Below, in pieces: positions 16,610 to 25,471 of a stretch of DNA of 36,507 nucleotides. Below the pieces are notes generated by a model. The model was not told where the DNA came from, searched no databases, and was given only the letters and a program-made list of their open reading frames with translations. Position 1 is the first letter of the stretch. Each line of letters opens with the position of its first letter. This stretch comes from Bacteroidales bacterium (GTDB taxonomy: Bacteria; Bacteroidota; Bacteroidia; Bacteroidales; UBA12170): assembly GCA_016744655.1 (NCBI GenBank), contig JADGDY010000032.1:1-36507 (forward strand). Direction: 5' to 3'. The position numbers were made by a program, and so were the translations under genes.

Positions 16610-17245
16610 TTATGGAATCCTCATGTATTTATGACTTTGAATAGAGATATTCCACTGAGGATTCTGCATTACATATTCAGTGATGGCATGCATCATATCG
16701 TCTGCTTTACTCCATTCTGGCTGGAGGTATAAAATGCAATCTGAGTTTACGAGTTTTGCATTGGCCTCTGCCCATTTAAAGTCTTCCTCCGTTTCAATAA
16801 CTACCTTGAGCTCGCTAGCTCTAGAATATACAGATTCTACTGGAGGCGATTTTTTCTTAGGAGAAACACAAATCCAATCCCACTCTCCAGAGTAAGGGTG
16901 AGCACCACTGCTTTCCAAATAGCGGGTGACATTGTTCTTTTTCAACTCCGCACATAAATAATCTAAATTATTCATTAATGGTTCGCCACCTGTCACCACT
17001 ACTGCCTTTGCTGGTTGGGCTGCAGCATGTTTTACTATTTCATCTGTTAAAGTAGGTGGATGCATTTTTCTGTTCCAGCTTTCTTTAACATCGCACCATT
17101 TGCAACCCACATCGCAACCACCAATTCGAATAAAATAGGCCGCTTTGCCTGTGTTTGCTCCCTCTCCTTGGATGGTATAAAACTCTTCCATTAAAGGAAG
17201 CATTTTGCCCTCGTCCAATAATATATCCTCTTGTTCTTTTGTCAT
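16610..17245 (-). CDS. queE: 7-carboxy-7-deazaguanine synthase
   Basis: The 211-residue radical-SAM enzyme converts 6-carboxytetrahydropterin to 7-carboxy-7-deazaguanine in queuosine synthesis. It has the short QueE form. The N-terminal FYTIQGEGANTGKAAYFIR contains the typical QGEG. The 4Fe-4S site is C44-x3-C48-x2-C51, and VVTGGEPLMN is the GGE SAM-binding motif. The C-terminal LYLQPEW is also usual. The start overlaps the stop of the upstream secreted-protein gene by one base (TAATG), which suggests translational coupling. No other queuosine gene is nearby. Terminator downstream at 16521. Confidence 0.93.
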   Translation of the reverse strand: MTKEQEDILLDEGKMLPLMEEFYTIQGEGANTGKAAYFIRIGGCDVGCKWCDVKESWNRKMHPPTLTDEIVKHAAAQPAKAVVVTGGEPLMNNLDYLCAELKKNNVTRYLESSGAHPYSGEWDWICVSPKKKSPPVESVYSRASELKVVIETEEDFKWAEANAKLVNSDCILYLQPEWSKADDMMHAITEYVMQNPQWNISIQSHKYMRIP

Positions 17246-18480
17246 TATTCTGTAATCATTAATTTTTGGAAGCCAATGTTATTACCTTCTTTTACACGTA
17301 CAAAGAAAATGCCTTGCCCTAAGTCAGAAGTATTAATAGTCACTTGGACTCCATCTTGAAATTGGTTTTCTATGAAACTAAATTGACTGATTTTTTGCCA
17401 GCTTAAGTTATAGATTTCCACATCGAATTTGGGTTTTTGAAGACCATCAATTCCAACTAAAACCTTTCCTTCACTTGGATTAGGTTTGAGAGTAATTTGA
17501 AATGGTTCAAATATTTGTGAGTTTATGCGAGAGGCGTTAATGATATGATTGAGATTGAGTTGATATAAACGTGGGGAATTAAATGAGTCCTCACAAGACA
17601 TGAGTATGTTTTCATTGTCTTTAAAACAAATAGCCTCTGTTTGAGCGCCCTGGATATGAGCAAAGTCTACTCTTTTTTTGTTACCACCAAAAAAGTGGTC
17701 TTCCGTGAAATCCCAAATGACCCATACAAAAGGTACAAAATTTTCGTATCCTACCAAAACTAAAGTCTCAATTTCACTATTATAATCAGCTCCAGTTAAT
17801 AATCCCCTCACATTAAATTGGTCGTGAATATCTAAAGCATAATGTCCAACTTGTTTTGGGATTTTATAGCATTTTGTTTCTTGATTTACCCAATTTTTAG
17901 TAAAAACGTAAAGGAAGTTTCCAACAGAAACTACTGATTCACAATCGAAATTATTGCTTCTGTTTTGTTTTTCAAAGGAAACTTGATCATTATACTCAAA
18001 TGTTATTTTCTGGGTATTAACTTCAAAATTACCCTCCTCAGGAATTTCTGATTTAGCAATTTTATAAATAGTTAAATCTTTTCTAGTCCCATAGTTATTT
18101 CCAAAATCACCCACATAAATGAAATCTTTATCTTGAGTGATGTCTTCATAATCAAAATTGATGGCTCCTCTTAGAAGAATTTTCTGAGTTACCTCACCTG
18201 TAGTTTCATCTAAACGATACATAGCAGGTTCTCCTCCAGAATCGTTATGTGTCCAAGGAGCATTTCGAAAATAGATTATACCACTGGTTTCTGAAACTTC
18301 CATTGCTATCTCGTCTACCAATACTTCAGATTCCATAATAACAGGATCGTAAAGGCAAGAGCCATCATTTTCCTGAGCCATGGAATTGTAATTGTTGGCA
18401 TTAGGATCTGTACAGCCCAATTGAGCCATTGCCATACCAAAGGAGAAAATAAAAGTTATAATCAAAAAATGATTCTTCAT
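17245..18480 (-). CDS. T9SS-secreted beta-propeller-like protein
   Basis: The 411-residue protein has a signal peptide ending at about residue 19 (FGMAMAQ). Directly after comes a short module of the GCTDPNANNYNSMA...NDGSC type, often repeated in marine Bacteroidota surface proteins. Residues 50-330 look like a beta-propeller with blade patterns such as DKDFIYVGDFGNN and VGNFLYVFTKNW. The last 75 residues are a type A T9SS sorting domain (LKPNPSEGKVLVGI ... LGQGIFFVRVKEG). It is therefore exported across both membranes. It sits between folD (36 bp away) and queE (one-base overlap). Its function is unknown and it has no obvious link to either neighbour. Confidence 0.8.
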   Translation of the reverse strand: MKNHFLIITFIFSFGMAMAQLGCTDPNANNYNSMAQENDGSCLYDPVIMESEVLVDEIAMEVSETSGIIYFRNAPWTHNDSGGEPAMYRLDETTGEVTQKILLRGAINFDYEDITQDKDFIYVGDFGNNYGTRKDLTIYKIAKSEIPEEGNFEVNTQKITFEYNDQVSFEKQNRSNNFDCESVVSVGNFLYVFTKNWVNQETKCYKIPKQVGHYALDIHDQFNVRGLLTGADYNSEIETLVLVGYENFVPFVWVIWDFTEDHFFGGNKKRVDFAHIQGAQTEAICFKDNENILMSCEDSFNSPRLYQLNLNHIINASRINSQIFEPFQITLKPNPSEGKVLVGIDGLQKPKFDVEIYNLSWQKISQFSFIENQFQDGVQVTINTSDLGQGIFFVRVKEGNNIGFQKLMITE

Positions 18481-18516
18481 TAGAGTGGGATTTATAATAG
18501 GAAAAGGAAGCGAAAA

Positions 18517-19398
18517 CTATCTATAAACTTCTTTTTTAGAAGCTTTAAGCGTATTTTCTAATAGTGCGGCAATCGTCATTAGACCAACGCCACCCGGCAC
18601 GGGAGTGATAAGGCTAGCTTTTTTACTTACCTCGTCAAAACTCACATCACCAACTATTTTGTATCCTTTTTCTGTATTGTCTTCTTTTCTGTGGATTCCA
18701 ACATCGATAATCACTGCATCTTTTTTTACCATATCCTCAGTAAGGAATTCAGGTTTTCCTATAGCGGCTACAATAATATCAGCATTTGCTGTGATTTCTT
18801 TTAGATTCTCAGTTCTACTATGACAAAGAGTAACAGTAGCATTTCCTGGATATCCTTTTCGGCTCAATAATATGGACATTGGAGTACCAACAATATTACT
18901 TCGCCCTAAAATCACCACATTTTTCCCTGATGTTTCCACTTTGTATTCTTCTAGCATCATTAAGATTCCATAAGGAGTTGCAGGAAGATAAGTAGGAGCA
19001 CCAATCACCATTTTACCAATATTGATTGGGTGGAAACCATCAACATCCTTAGCAGGATCTATTCTATTGATTACTCTATCTACATCAATATGATCAGGAA
19101 GAGGAAGTTGAACAATAAAACCATCCACCTCTGGATCGTTATTTAAGAAATCGATAATTTCGATTAATTCAGCTTCAGTAGTTTTTGCTGGATATTTATA
19201 TAATGACGAAGTGATGCCCACCGAACGGCAAGCTTTTTCTTTACTCTTTACATAAAACTCACTTGCCGGATCTGCACCAACTAAAACGGCAGCTAAATGA
19301 GGAGCTTTCTCATCATTATCAATCATTTTAGCTACTTGAGCAGCTATATTATCTTTTATCTTCTTTGAGGTAACTTTTCCGTCAATTAATTTACTCAT
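18517..19398 (-). CDS. folD: bifunctional methylene-THF dehydrogenase / methenyl-THF cyclohydrolase
   Basis: The 293-residue cytosolic protein interconverts 5,10-methylene- and 10-formyl-tetrahydrofolate. Hallmarks are YVKSKEKACRSVGI with the catalytic Tyr and Lys, then VQLPLPDHID, DPAKDVDGFHP and PATPYGI. The NADP-binding GRSNIVGTPMS and the C-terminal TPVPGGVG also match. Length is standard for the family. It starts 2 bp after the ffh stop and is probably co-transcribed with it. Confidence 0.97.
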   Translation of the reverse strand: MSKLIDGKVTSKKIKDNIAAQVAKMIDNDEKAPHLAAVLVGADPASEFYVKSKEKACRSVGITSSLYKYPAKTTEAELIEIIDFLNNDPEVDGFIVQLPLPDHIDVDRVINRIDPAKDVDGFHPINIGKMVIGAPTYLPATPYGILMMLEEYKVETSGKNVVILGRSNIVGTPMSILLSRKGYPGNATVTLCHSRTENLKEITANADIIVAAIGKPEFLTEDMVKKDAVIIDVGIHRKEDNTEKGYKIVGDVSFDEVSKKASLITPVPGGVGLMTIAALLENTLKASKKEVYR

Positions 19399-19400
19399 GC

Positions 19401-20738
19401 CTATCTTTTCCTCATTTTATTCATCATATTCATCATGTTTTTACCGCCACCGCCGCTCATCATTTTCATCATTTTGCTGGTTTCGGCAAATTGCTTAAGA
19501 AGTTGATTAACTTCTCTCACCTCTGTTCCTGCACCTGCTGCAATCCTTCTTCTACGACTTCCGTCGATGATTTTTGGATTTTCTCTCTCAGCTGGAGTCA
19601 TGGAATATATAATGGCTTCGATACCTTTAAAAGCATCGTCATCTATATCAACATTTTTAAGGGCTTTTCCCATGCCTGGAATCATACCCATTAAATCTTT
19701 CACATTACCCATCTTCTTGATTTGCTTGATTTGATTCAAGAAATCGTTGAAGTTGAATTGGTTTTTAGCAATCTTCTTTTGAAGTTTTTTTGCTTCTTCT
19801 TCATCAAATTGCTCTTGGGCTCTTTCCACAAGGGAAACAATATCACCCATACCTAAAATTCTGTCAGCCATACGGCTAGGGTGGAATACATCTAAAGCAT
19901 CCATCTTTTCACCAATACCTACAAACTTGATAGGCTTGGTAACAACTGAACGAATTGTAAGTGCAGCTCCACCACGAGTATCACCATCTAATTTTGTAAG
20001 GATAACTCCATCGAAGTTTAATTGATCATTAAAGGCTTTCGCTGTATTTACTGCATCTTGTCCAGTCATGGAATCCACAACAAACAAAGTATCATGAGGA
20101 TTAATGGCTTTTTTGATTTCGGAAATTTCCTTCATCATCTGCTCATCTATGGCCAAACGACCAGCTGTATCTACCAGAACTACATTATAGCTACTCTCGT
20201 GAGCTCGTTTTACAGCATTTCTAGCAATATCTACGGGGTTTTGGTTTCCTTCTTCAGTATAAACATCAACTCCAATTTCTTCTCCAAGAACTTTCAACTG
20301 CTCAATAGCAGCAGGACGATAAACATCACATGCCACCATTAAAGGTTTCTTTCCTTTTTTAGTTTTAAGGAAATTGGCCAATTTAGCTGTATGAGTGGTT
20401 TTACCAGAACCTTGAAGTCCGGCCATTAAAATTACAGCAGGATTATTATCTATATTTAGTTCAGCAGCAGTACCTCCCATTAAATCTGCCAACTCATCGT
20501 GTACGATTTTCACCATTAACTGCTTAGGAGATACAGCGTTGAGAACATCTTGTCCCAATGCTTTGTCCTTTACATTAGCGGTAAAAGTTTTAGCGATTTT
20601 ATAGCTTACATCAGCCTCTAAAAGGGCTTTTCTAATTTCTTTAATAGTCTCGGCCACATTAATCTCAGAGATTTTACCTTGGCCTTTAAGTACTTTGAAC
20701 GAACGTTCTAATCTGTCATTTAATCCTTCAAACATATT
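19401..20738 (-). CDS. ffh: signal recognition particle GTPase
   Basis: With the ATG at 20738 the protein has 445 residues and begins MFEGLNDRLERSFKVLKG, the family's usual N-terminus. A frame starting at 20771 would place its ATG upstream of the promoter at 20759-20766, so I set it aside. Domains are the N helical bundle (1-85), the GTPase G domain with GLQGSGKTTHTAKLA, DVYRPAAIEQL, DTAGRLAIDEQM and TKLDGDTRGGAAL, and the methionine-rich M domain (about 300-445) ending in MMNMMNKMRKR. It binds signal peptides and SRP RNA and delivers ribosomes to FtsY. First gene of the ffh-folD-secreted protein-queE run. Confidence 0.97.
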   Translation of the reverse strand, partial: NMFEGLNDRLERSFKVLKGQGKISEINVAETIKEIRKALLEADVSYKIAKTFTANVKDKALGQDVLNAVSPKQLMVKIVHDELADLMGGTAAELNIDNNPAVILMAGLQGSGKTTHTAKLANFLKTKKGKKPLMVACDVYRPAAIEQLKVLGEEIGVDVYTEEGNQNPVDIARNAVKRAHESSYNVVLVDTAGRLAIDEQMMKEISEIKKAINPHDTLFVVDSMTGQDAVNTAKAFNDQLNFDGVILTKLDGDTRGGAALTIRSVVTKPIKFVGIGEKMDALDVFHPSRMADRILGMGDIVSLVERAQEQFDEEEAKKLQKKIAKNQFNFNDFLNQIKQIKKMGNVKDLMGMIPGMGKALKNVDIDDDAFKGIEAIIYSMTPAERENPKIIDGSRRRRIAAGAGTEVREVNQLLKQFAETSKMMKMMSGGGGKNMMNMMNKMRKR

Positions 20739-20758
20739 CTTTTGGAATTTTAGGGCAG

Positions 20759-20766
20759 CAAAAGTA
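20759..20766 (-). promoter_or_regulatory. -7 promoter element for ffh
   Basis: On the minus strand this reads TACTTTTG followed by C, a perfect TAnnTTTG, 21 bp before the ATG at 20738. Confidence 0.5.
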
Positions 20767-20886
20767 GTCATTTTATATGAAATTTCCTTGTTAAAATCAT
20801 GCTTGATTTTTGTTAATGAAATTCAATATAATATCTTGGAATAATAGAAGGAAAGGGACTTAAGGGGCATAGGAATTTGGAAGGCA

Positions 20887-20965
20887 TAAAAAAAGGTGCG
20901 ATAACCAGTCGCACCTCAAACACAAACCATAATTAACCAAAGAAATATTATTCACTAATATTTCT
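20887..20965 (-). ncRNA. candidate small RNA of about 75-80 nt (or M23 terminator)
   Basis: On the minus strand a perfect -7 element (20970-20977) is followed by an 11-bp hairpin (AAGAAATATTA/TAATATTTCTT, 20940-20966). A single-stranded stretch rich in G and T comes next (20917-20939). The end is a terminator hairpin with a perfect 8-bp stem (AGGTGCGA/TCGCACCT, 20894-20916) and seven Ts. There is no start codon with a useful frame. The terminator could simply end the M23 gene, whose stop is 175 bp upstream. The promoter in between favours an independent transcript. Confidence 0.45.
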
Positions 20966-20969
20966 TATG

Positions 20970-20977
20970 CAAATATA
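20970..20977 (-). promoter_or_regulatory. -7 promoter element (TATATTTG) before the candidate small RNA
   Basis: On the minus strand this is a perfect TAnnTTTG followed by C. The next real gene in that direction, ffh, has its own promoter about 200 bp further on. Confidence 0.45.
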
Positions 20978-21090
20978 AGTGCTCTTTTAGAACATATATT
21001 AAGCAATTATTAAATGTTGGAGTAAAATGTGTAAATGAATTGGTTCAACGATTAAACGCTGTTTTTAAAGGTAAAATACAGTCGTTTTAC

Positions 21091-22794
21091 TTAAAAAGTG
21101 ATGTTTTTTTCGCTTTTATTACCTACTGCATCTTTGATAACGATTTTGAAATCATTTTTTTCTTGGAGTTTATCATTTAGTTTACAAGATAATCGCGATT
21201 TCTTGGGATCATATTGCATTAAAATCCAGGAACCATTGAGCCAAGCGTCGTATTCAGATATTCCACTTCCTTTATCCTTTATTGTAAAAGACAAGGTTTT
21301 AGGAGATTTGTTGGCTTCAAGTTTTGTTCTCATTTTTATGCTAGGTGAAATGGTATCTACAAGAATGAGGTATTCACCAAAATCTCGAGTTTTAAAAGTT
21401 AAGTCATTCCCATTTTCCCATTTACATGAATAGGCACTGATGCTTTTTTTGTAGTATTCGCCGATATATACTTTGCTTTTGAGCTTTTCTTGTATTTGAA
21501 TATTTTTCAATTTTACTTGTAAGTGTTTCTGTAGTCCAGTTCCCACTTTACCAATTTGATACTTGTTTCCATTTACAGATTTACTGCTTTTTACCATAGA
21601 ACTTGTAAAACTTAAAGTGTCATATAAGCTTCGTTTGGGAAAATAAACTTCGATATTTTCGTCTTCATAATTATTTTCACTCAAAGGGTAGTATAAATTA
21701 CCAGTGGCAAGAGAATGGCTTTCTGCTACAGGTTGAGATAATACTGTAAAGTTGAGGATGGCTTTATTGTCATTAATGTCTCTTACCACATATTGGATGT
21801 GATGATAATTATTATCGTTAAATGAGAATATACCTTTGTTTTTTACATTCTTGTAAATAGGAAGTTTGTTATTGGGACTTTGATAAGTTCTCTGATAACG
21901 ACTTTTCTTTTTCTTATAATAATCAAAATCGATTAATGTATTGAGATATCTTGTACTAGCAAAATTTAATCGTTCTACATTATGTGAGTATACAATATTT
22001 GAGTCCACAAAAACAGTGATTTCATATACACCATTTTTATTATTAGAATCGTTTTGTTTGTCAATAGTATTAATGCCTAAATAGAAATCTCCTGCAATTT
22101 CTAAAGTGTCTTTGTCTTTAAGAAGATAATCTGCTCCCCATCCTTTAAGACTATAGGTTTGTGCTTTTGATTTTCCTTCGATTAAAGCTTGTTCTTCCGC
22201 TGGGTAAACCCTTATGGAACGAATTGTAGGAGTAATAAAATCCTTTACTTTAAAGCCAAAAAACAAAGGGTTTATAATTTCTTGATTGGCTGTCTCTCGG
22301 ATTTCAAAATGAAGATGTGGCCCTCCAGAACCTCCGGTATTTCCACTCAGTGCAATGATATCTCCTTTTTTTACTGGAAATTGCCCAGCTTTCATATATA
22401 AATCTACTGAGAAATTCTGTCTTTTATACTGTTGTTGTTCTACATATTTGGCAGCATCTCCTTTAAGTTCTTTCAGGTGTCCATAAACAGTGGTATATCC
22501 ATTTGGATGATCAATATAAACGGCATTTCCATAACCCCATGGAGAAATCTTGATTCTGCTAACCCACCCATCGGCTGCAGCATAAATATTCTTTCCTTCC
22601 ATTCCTCCAGTTTTAATATCGATTCCTCCATGAAAGTGATTGGAACGTAATTCTCCAAAAGTGCCAGATAAATATATTCTTCCTTCAACTGGAGAGCGAA
22701 AATAATCTTGGGGATATTTCGATTTCTCTTGTGCACTAAGATTTGTAAAAGTAAGGCAAGTAAGAAAAGTAAAAAGGAAATAAAGAGACTTCAT
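21091..22794 (-). CDS. M23-family metallopeptidase (LytM-type), secreted
   Basis: The 567-residue protein has a signal peptide (about 1-21) and a zinc peptidase domain near the N-terminus (about 30-180). The ligands are H55 and D59 in HGGID and H162 in GPHLHFEIR, with H160 catalytic; VYGHL at 104-108 is also typical. The domain cuts peptidoglycan cross-bridges or, in LytM-like proteins, helps regulate wall remodelling. The other 380 residues are beta-rich and look like several Ig- or Ca-binding-like modules, with no motif I can name. It is a single gene with its own promoter on the minus strand and repeat-rich DNA upstream. Confidence 0.9.
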   Translation of the reverse strand: MKSLYFLFTFLTCLTFTNLSAQEKSKYPQDYFRSPVEGRIYLSGTFGELRSNHFHGGIDIKTGGMEGKNIYAAADGWVSRIKISPWGYGNAVYIDHPNGYTTVYGHLKELKGDAAKYVEQQQYKRQNFSVDLYMKAGQFPVKKGDIIALSGNTGGSGGPHLHFEIRETANQEIINPLFFGFKVKDFITPTIRSIRVYPAEEQALIEGKSKAQTYSLKGWGADYLLKDKDTLEIAGDFYLGINTIDKQNDSNNKNGVYEITVFVDSNIVYSHNVERLNFASTRYLNTLIDFDYYKKKKSRYQRTYQSPNNKLPIYKNVKNKGIFSFNDNNYHHIQYVVRDINDNKAILNFTVLSQPVAESHSLATGNLYYPLSENNYEDENIEVYFPKRSLYDTLSFTSSMVKSSKSVNGNKYQIGKVGTGLQKHLQVKLKNIQIQEKLKSKVYIGEYYKKSISAYSCKWENGNDLTFKTRDFGEYLILVDTISPSIKMRTKLEANKSPKTLSFTIKDKGSGISEYDAWLNGSWILMQYDPKKSRLSCKLNDKLQEKNDFKIVIKDAVGNKSEKNITF

Positions 22795-22819
22795 AAATCT
22801 TGTTCGTTTTTGGGATTTG

Positions 22820-22827
22820 CAAAAATA
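22820..22827 (-). promoter_or_regulatory. -7 promoter element for the M23 peptidase gene
   Basis: On the minus strand this is TATTTTTG followed by C, a perfect TAnnTTTG, 25 bp before the ATG at 22794. Confidence 0.5.
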
Positions 22828-22899
22828 GGAAATTTCGTTTTAAAGTGAAGAGTTAATAACTAACAGTTAACAGTGAATAGTTTCATAGTTCTAGAGTAA

Positions 22900-22955
22900 T
22901 AGAAGGACACTGAGTTTATCTGGCTACGCAGCTAGACAGGCCTGTCGAAGTGTTC
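22900..22955. repeat. remnant of an interspersed palindromic repeat
   Basis: The stretch contains AAGGACACTGAG followed by GACAGGCCTGTC (perfect 12-bp palindrome, 22935-22946) and GAAGTGTTC. The combination of GGACACTGAG and CCTGTCGAAG is a familiar intergenic repeat type in many bacterial genomes. No coding frame. Confidence 0.4.
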
Positions 22956-22969
22956 GTAGGGTTAGTGAG

Positions 22970-23013
22970 AACCTGAAAGGTTTCAAGTACGCAATATAAG
23001 TTCCTTTCAGGTT
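22970..23013. repeat. 44-bp hairpin repeat, copy 1
   Basis: The ends AACCTGAAAGG and CCTTTCAGGTT form a perfect 11-bp stem around a 22-base middle. A near-identical copy lies 97 bp further on. REP-like in character. Confidence 0.75.
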
Positions 23014-23066
23014 TGGGATGGTTCTTGAAAGTTAACAATGAAAAACGAAAAGTTAAAAGTGAGGAA

Positions 23067-23110
23067 AACCTGAAAGGTTTCAAGTCTGCTTTATAAGTTC
23101 CTTTCAGATT
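23067..23110. repeat. 44-bp hairpin repeat, copy 2
   Basis: Same length and order as copy 1. The differences are a few bases in the loop (CTGCTTT for ACGCAAT) and one in the right arm (CCTTTCAGATT). Confidence 0.75.
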
Positions 23111-23128
23111 TGTGGGAGGCTCTTATAA

Positions 23129-23170
23129 CCAGTAGCCAGTAGCCAGTAGCCAGTAGCCAGTAACCAGTAA
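23129..23170 (+). repeat. heptanucleotide tandem repeat, six units
   Basis: Four perfect CCAGTAG units are followed by two CCAGTAA units, 42 bp in all. There are no spacers, so it is not a CRISPR array. The rest of the gap from 22795 to 23318 holds AT-rich sequence and no gene that I can support. Confidence 0.85.
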
Positions 23171-23318
23171 CCATTATCATGATTCCACAAGTTTATAAAG
23201 AGAAAATGACTTTTTTCAAAAAAAATAATGATAGGTTTTGATATTGAGAATAATTGTAAAAATTGCGTTTAACAGAGTTATTTCATTCATTTGTGTATTC
23301 GAGGCTAAAAAAATAATC

Positions 23319-24371
23319 TTAAGATTCCAATTCCACCCGAGGGTCAATAACTCTATATAGTATATCCACAACAATATTGACTAAAATAAGTAGGATGGCA
23401 ACGAAAAGCACTGATCCCATCAATACAGGAAAATCATATTTCTCTAGTGAATTGACTATGACTAATCCCATGCCTTTCCAATCAAAAACATATTCCACAA
23501 AAACGGCTCCTGCTAATAAAGAAGCAAACCAGCCTGAAATAGTAGTGATTATAGGGTTAAGGGCGTTTTTTAAAGCATGTTTTCTGATGACTTGCCATTC
23601 TGTGAGGCCTTTAGCTCTTGCTGTTCTGATATAATCTTTTGCAAGAACTTCTTTTAAACTAGAAGAGCTTAATTCTGTTATAATGGCCAAAGGACGAATG
23701 CCAAGTGTTAAGGCCGGAAGAATCAGGTTTTTAAGGGCTAGATGCTTTCCATTTCCTAAATCATCAACTTCGTAGAGAGAGCCAAACAAATTAAGTCCAG
23801 TGTAATCCGCTAAAACAAAAGCGAAAAGCCAGGCCATTAAAATGCTGGCAAAAAAACTGGGCAAGGACATGCCAAAAACACTCAGTCCGAAAATGATGGA
23901 ATTAAGAATTTTATTCGGATAAATAATATTGATCATGCCAAGGAAAACACCTGCAAACAAAGCAAACCCCATGGAAACAGCAGCCAATAGCAATGTTTTT
24001 GGAAATGCTTCAGCTAAAATACTTGTCACCTCTCTATTGCTCTGAAAACTCCTTCGTAGATAGGGTGGTTTAATAACAAGATGATGGTTCTTGATATTTG
24101 GTGAAATTTGTATTCCTGCAGACTCCTCCGTTTTTTCTTTTATTCCGATAGGAGAAAGGTCGTGTAGGAAATTGAGGTATTGAATATAAACAGGTTTATC
24201 TCTTCCAAGTTCTTTGTTGATGGCTTCAACCGATGCAATATCGGCTCTCTGTCCCAGCATCATTCTAGCAGGATCTCCTGGTAAAATATTGAATAAGAAG
24301 AAGACTAAAGTAGCTACTCCAAGTAGCACCCAAAATCCATAGAGCAATCTTTTTAATATAAAAGAGAGCAC
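23319..24371 (-). CDS. DppB-like ABC transporter permease
   Basis: The 350-residue inner-membrane permease of the peptide/nickel (DppB/OppB) type has about six helices. The N-terminus LKRLLYGFWVLLGVATLVFF plus ILPGDPARMMLGQRA is the family signature. The conserved EAA-loop region ARAKGLTEWQVIRKHALKNALNPIIT contacts the ATPase. It would import oligopeptides or similar solutes. The start codon is GTG, overlapping the TAG of the upstream gene by one base (TAGTG), so translation is probably coupled. The partner permease (DppC type), ATPases and binding protein are not in the window. Confidence 0.9.
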   Translation of the reverse strand: MLSFILKRLLYGFWVLLGVATLVFFLFNILPGDPARMMLGQRADIASVEAINKELGRDKPVYIQYLNFLHDLSPIGIKEKTEESAGIQISPNIKNHHLVIKPPYLRRSFQSNREVTSILAEAFPKTLLLAAVSMGFALFAGVFLGMINIIYPNKILNSIIFGLSVFGMSLPSFFASILMAWLFAFVLADYTGLNLFGSLYEVDDLGNGKHLALKNLILPALTLGIRPLAIITELSSSSLKEVLAKDYIRTARAKGLTEWQVIRKHALKNALNPIITTISGWFASLLAGAVFVEYVFDWKGMGLVIVNSLEKYDFPVLMGSVLFVAILLILVNIVVDILYRVIDPRVELES

Positions 24372-25471
24372 TATTTAAGTTTTATGATTTCATCATATTC
24401 TGGCAAGTGCCCTTGAGCCCATTTCCCAATGATTTCTCCATCTTTTAAAACAACTAATCCAGGATTAGAACGGACTATAGTTTTTAAATCGATATCATCA
24501 CTTTGATAAAGGTCAGAGTAGAATTCTTGTTCTTTTTGAAAGTCGACAATGACGTCTTCGCTACTGGCGGTAATCAAGCTAAAAGAATAAGCATTTTCTT
24601 CTGCAAGCCTTTTAATTTCTTTCATCTTCTCAAGGTTTTCCCAGTCACCTTCGTTTAAATCATAAGAAATAAGAAGGAAATGATACATTGGATCTGCTAC
24701 AATATTATCGGTGATGTCTTGGCCAGCTAAATCGAAGAATCTGATATCAGAAACTCTTTCATTGGGATCAACAACTCGCATATCGGAATATTCCCACTGG
24801 CTCATCCAAACACTATCATTAAATGGGTAGTTGGGTGATAGGTATTCTTCAGTATCGCCTGTAGTTTTGTTTTTGTATATCAGATAGTACTCTAATGGTT
24901 GTGGGTTTTCAACTTTAAGATTAGTGCCTACTTTCCAAGATCTAAAATCAAGGACAGGAAGTCTGTTGATATTGTAGGAGTTGAAAAGTGTAAATCCAAA
25001 TACCACAAGTACTGCTAATGACCATTCCGTAGTTTTATTATAAACGCTATCGAATTTATTTCTAGTAAAGAATACAAAAATGAGGAAGAAGTCAATAACT
25101 ATGTTTTTATAGAAAGTCTCCCAATTGGTGAGGATAAGAAAATCGCCAAAGCAGCCACAATCAGGAACTGGATTAAAAATGGCATCATTTAAAGTGAGGA
25201 AAGTGAAGAATATCATCATCAATGTGACCAGCCAAGCTGTGAATTTCTTGAAAATATTGAAAACCAAAAATACACCTAATGAAAATTCGGTTACGCAAAG
25301 AAAAACAGCCAGAGGTAAAGCAAATGGAATGGCCCATTCTGTTCCAAAGGCAATGAAATAATCTTCAATCCTATATGCCGTTCCGAGAGGATCTACTCCT
25401 TTAACAAATCCTGAAAATATAAAAACTAATCCTACAAATAATCTGCTGATCATTCTTGCAATACGTATCAT
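24371..25471 (-). CDS. BT_3928-type DoxX/MauE membrane protein with thioredoxin-like tail
   Basis: The 366-residue protein has an N-terminal half with four or five membrane helices of the DoxX/MauE type (about residues 1-165), including RLFVGLVFIFSGFVKGVDPLG and the cysteine motif DCGCFGD at about 101-107. The MauE family with this motif is linked to disulfide chemistry. The C-terminal part (about 225-366) has a thioredoxin-like pattern (HFLLISYDLNE ... NPGLVVLKDGEIIGKWAQGHLP) but no CxxC. A redox or electron-transfer role in the membrane is plausible but unproven. The stop overlaps the permease start, so the two genes form an operon. Confidence 0.8.
   Translation of the reverse strand: MIRIARMISRLFVGLVFIFSGFVKGVDPLGTAYRIEDYFIAFGTEWAIPFALPLAVFLCVTEFSLGVFLVFNIFKKFTAWLVTLMMIFFTFLTLNDAIFNPVPDCGCFGDFLILTNWETFYKNIVIDFFLIFVFFTRNKFDSVYNKTTEWSLAVLVVFGFTLFNSYNINRLPVLDFRSWKVGTNLKVENPQPLEYYLIYKNKTTGDTEEYLSPNYPFNDSVWMSQWEYSDMRVVDPNERVSDIRFFDLAGQDITDNIVADPMYHFLLISYDLNEGDWENLEKMKEIKRLAEENAYSFSLITASSEDVIVDFQKEQEFYSDLYQSDDIDLKTIVRSNPGLVVLKDGEIIGKWAQGHLPEYDEIIKLK

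Noticed and set aside
20022-20342. 106-residue plus-strand frame
   Set aside because: It is antisense to the Ffh GTPase domain, with no family resemblance or promoter.
22473-22736. 87-residue minus-strand frame
   Set aside because: It is an out-of-frame shadow within the M23 peptidase domain, whose catalytic motifs lie in the main frame.
23129-23170. Short regular repeats that could suggest a CRISPR array
   Set aside because: The 7-bp units are directly adjacent with no spacers, and no cas gene is in the window.
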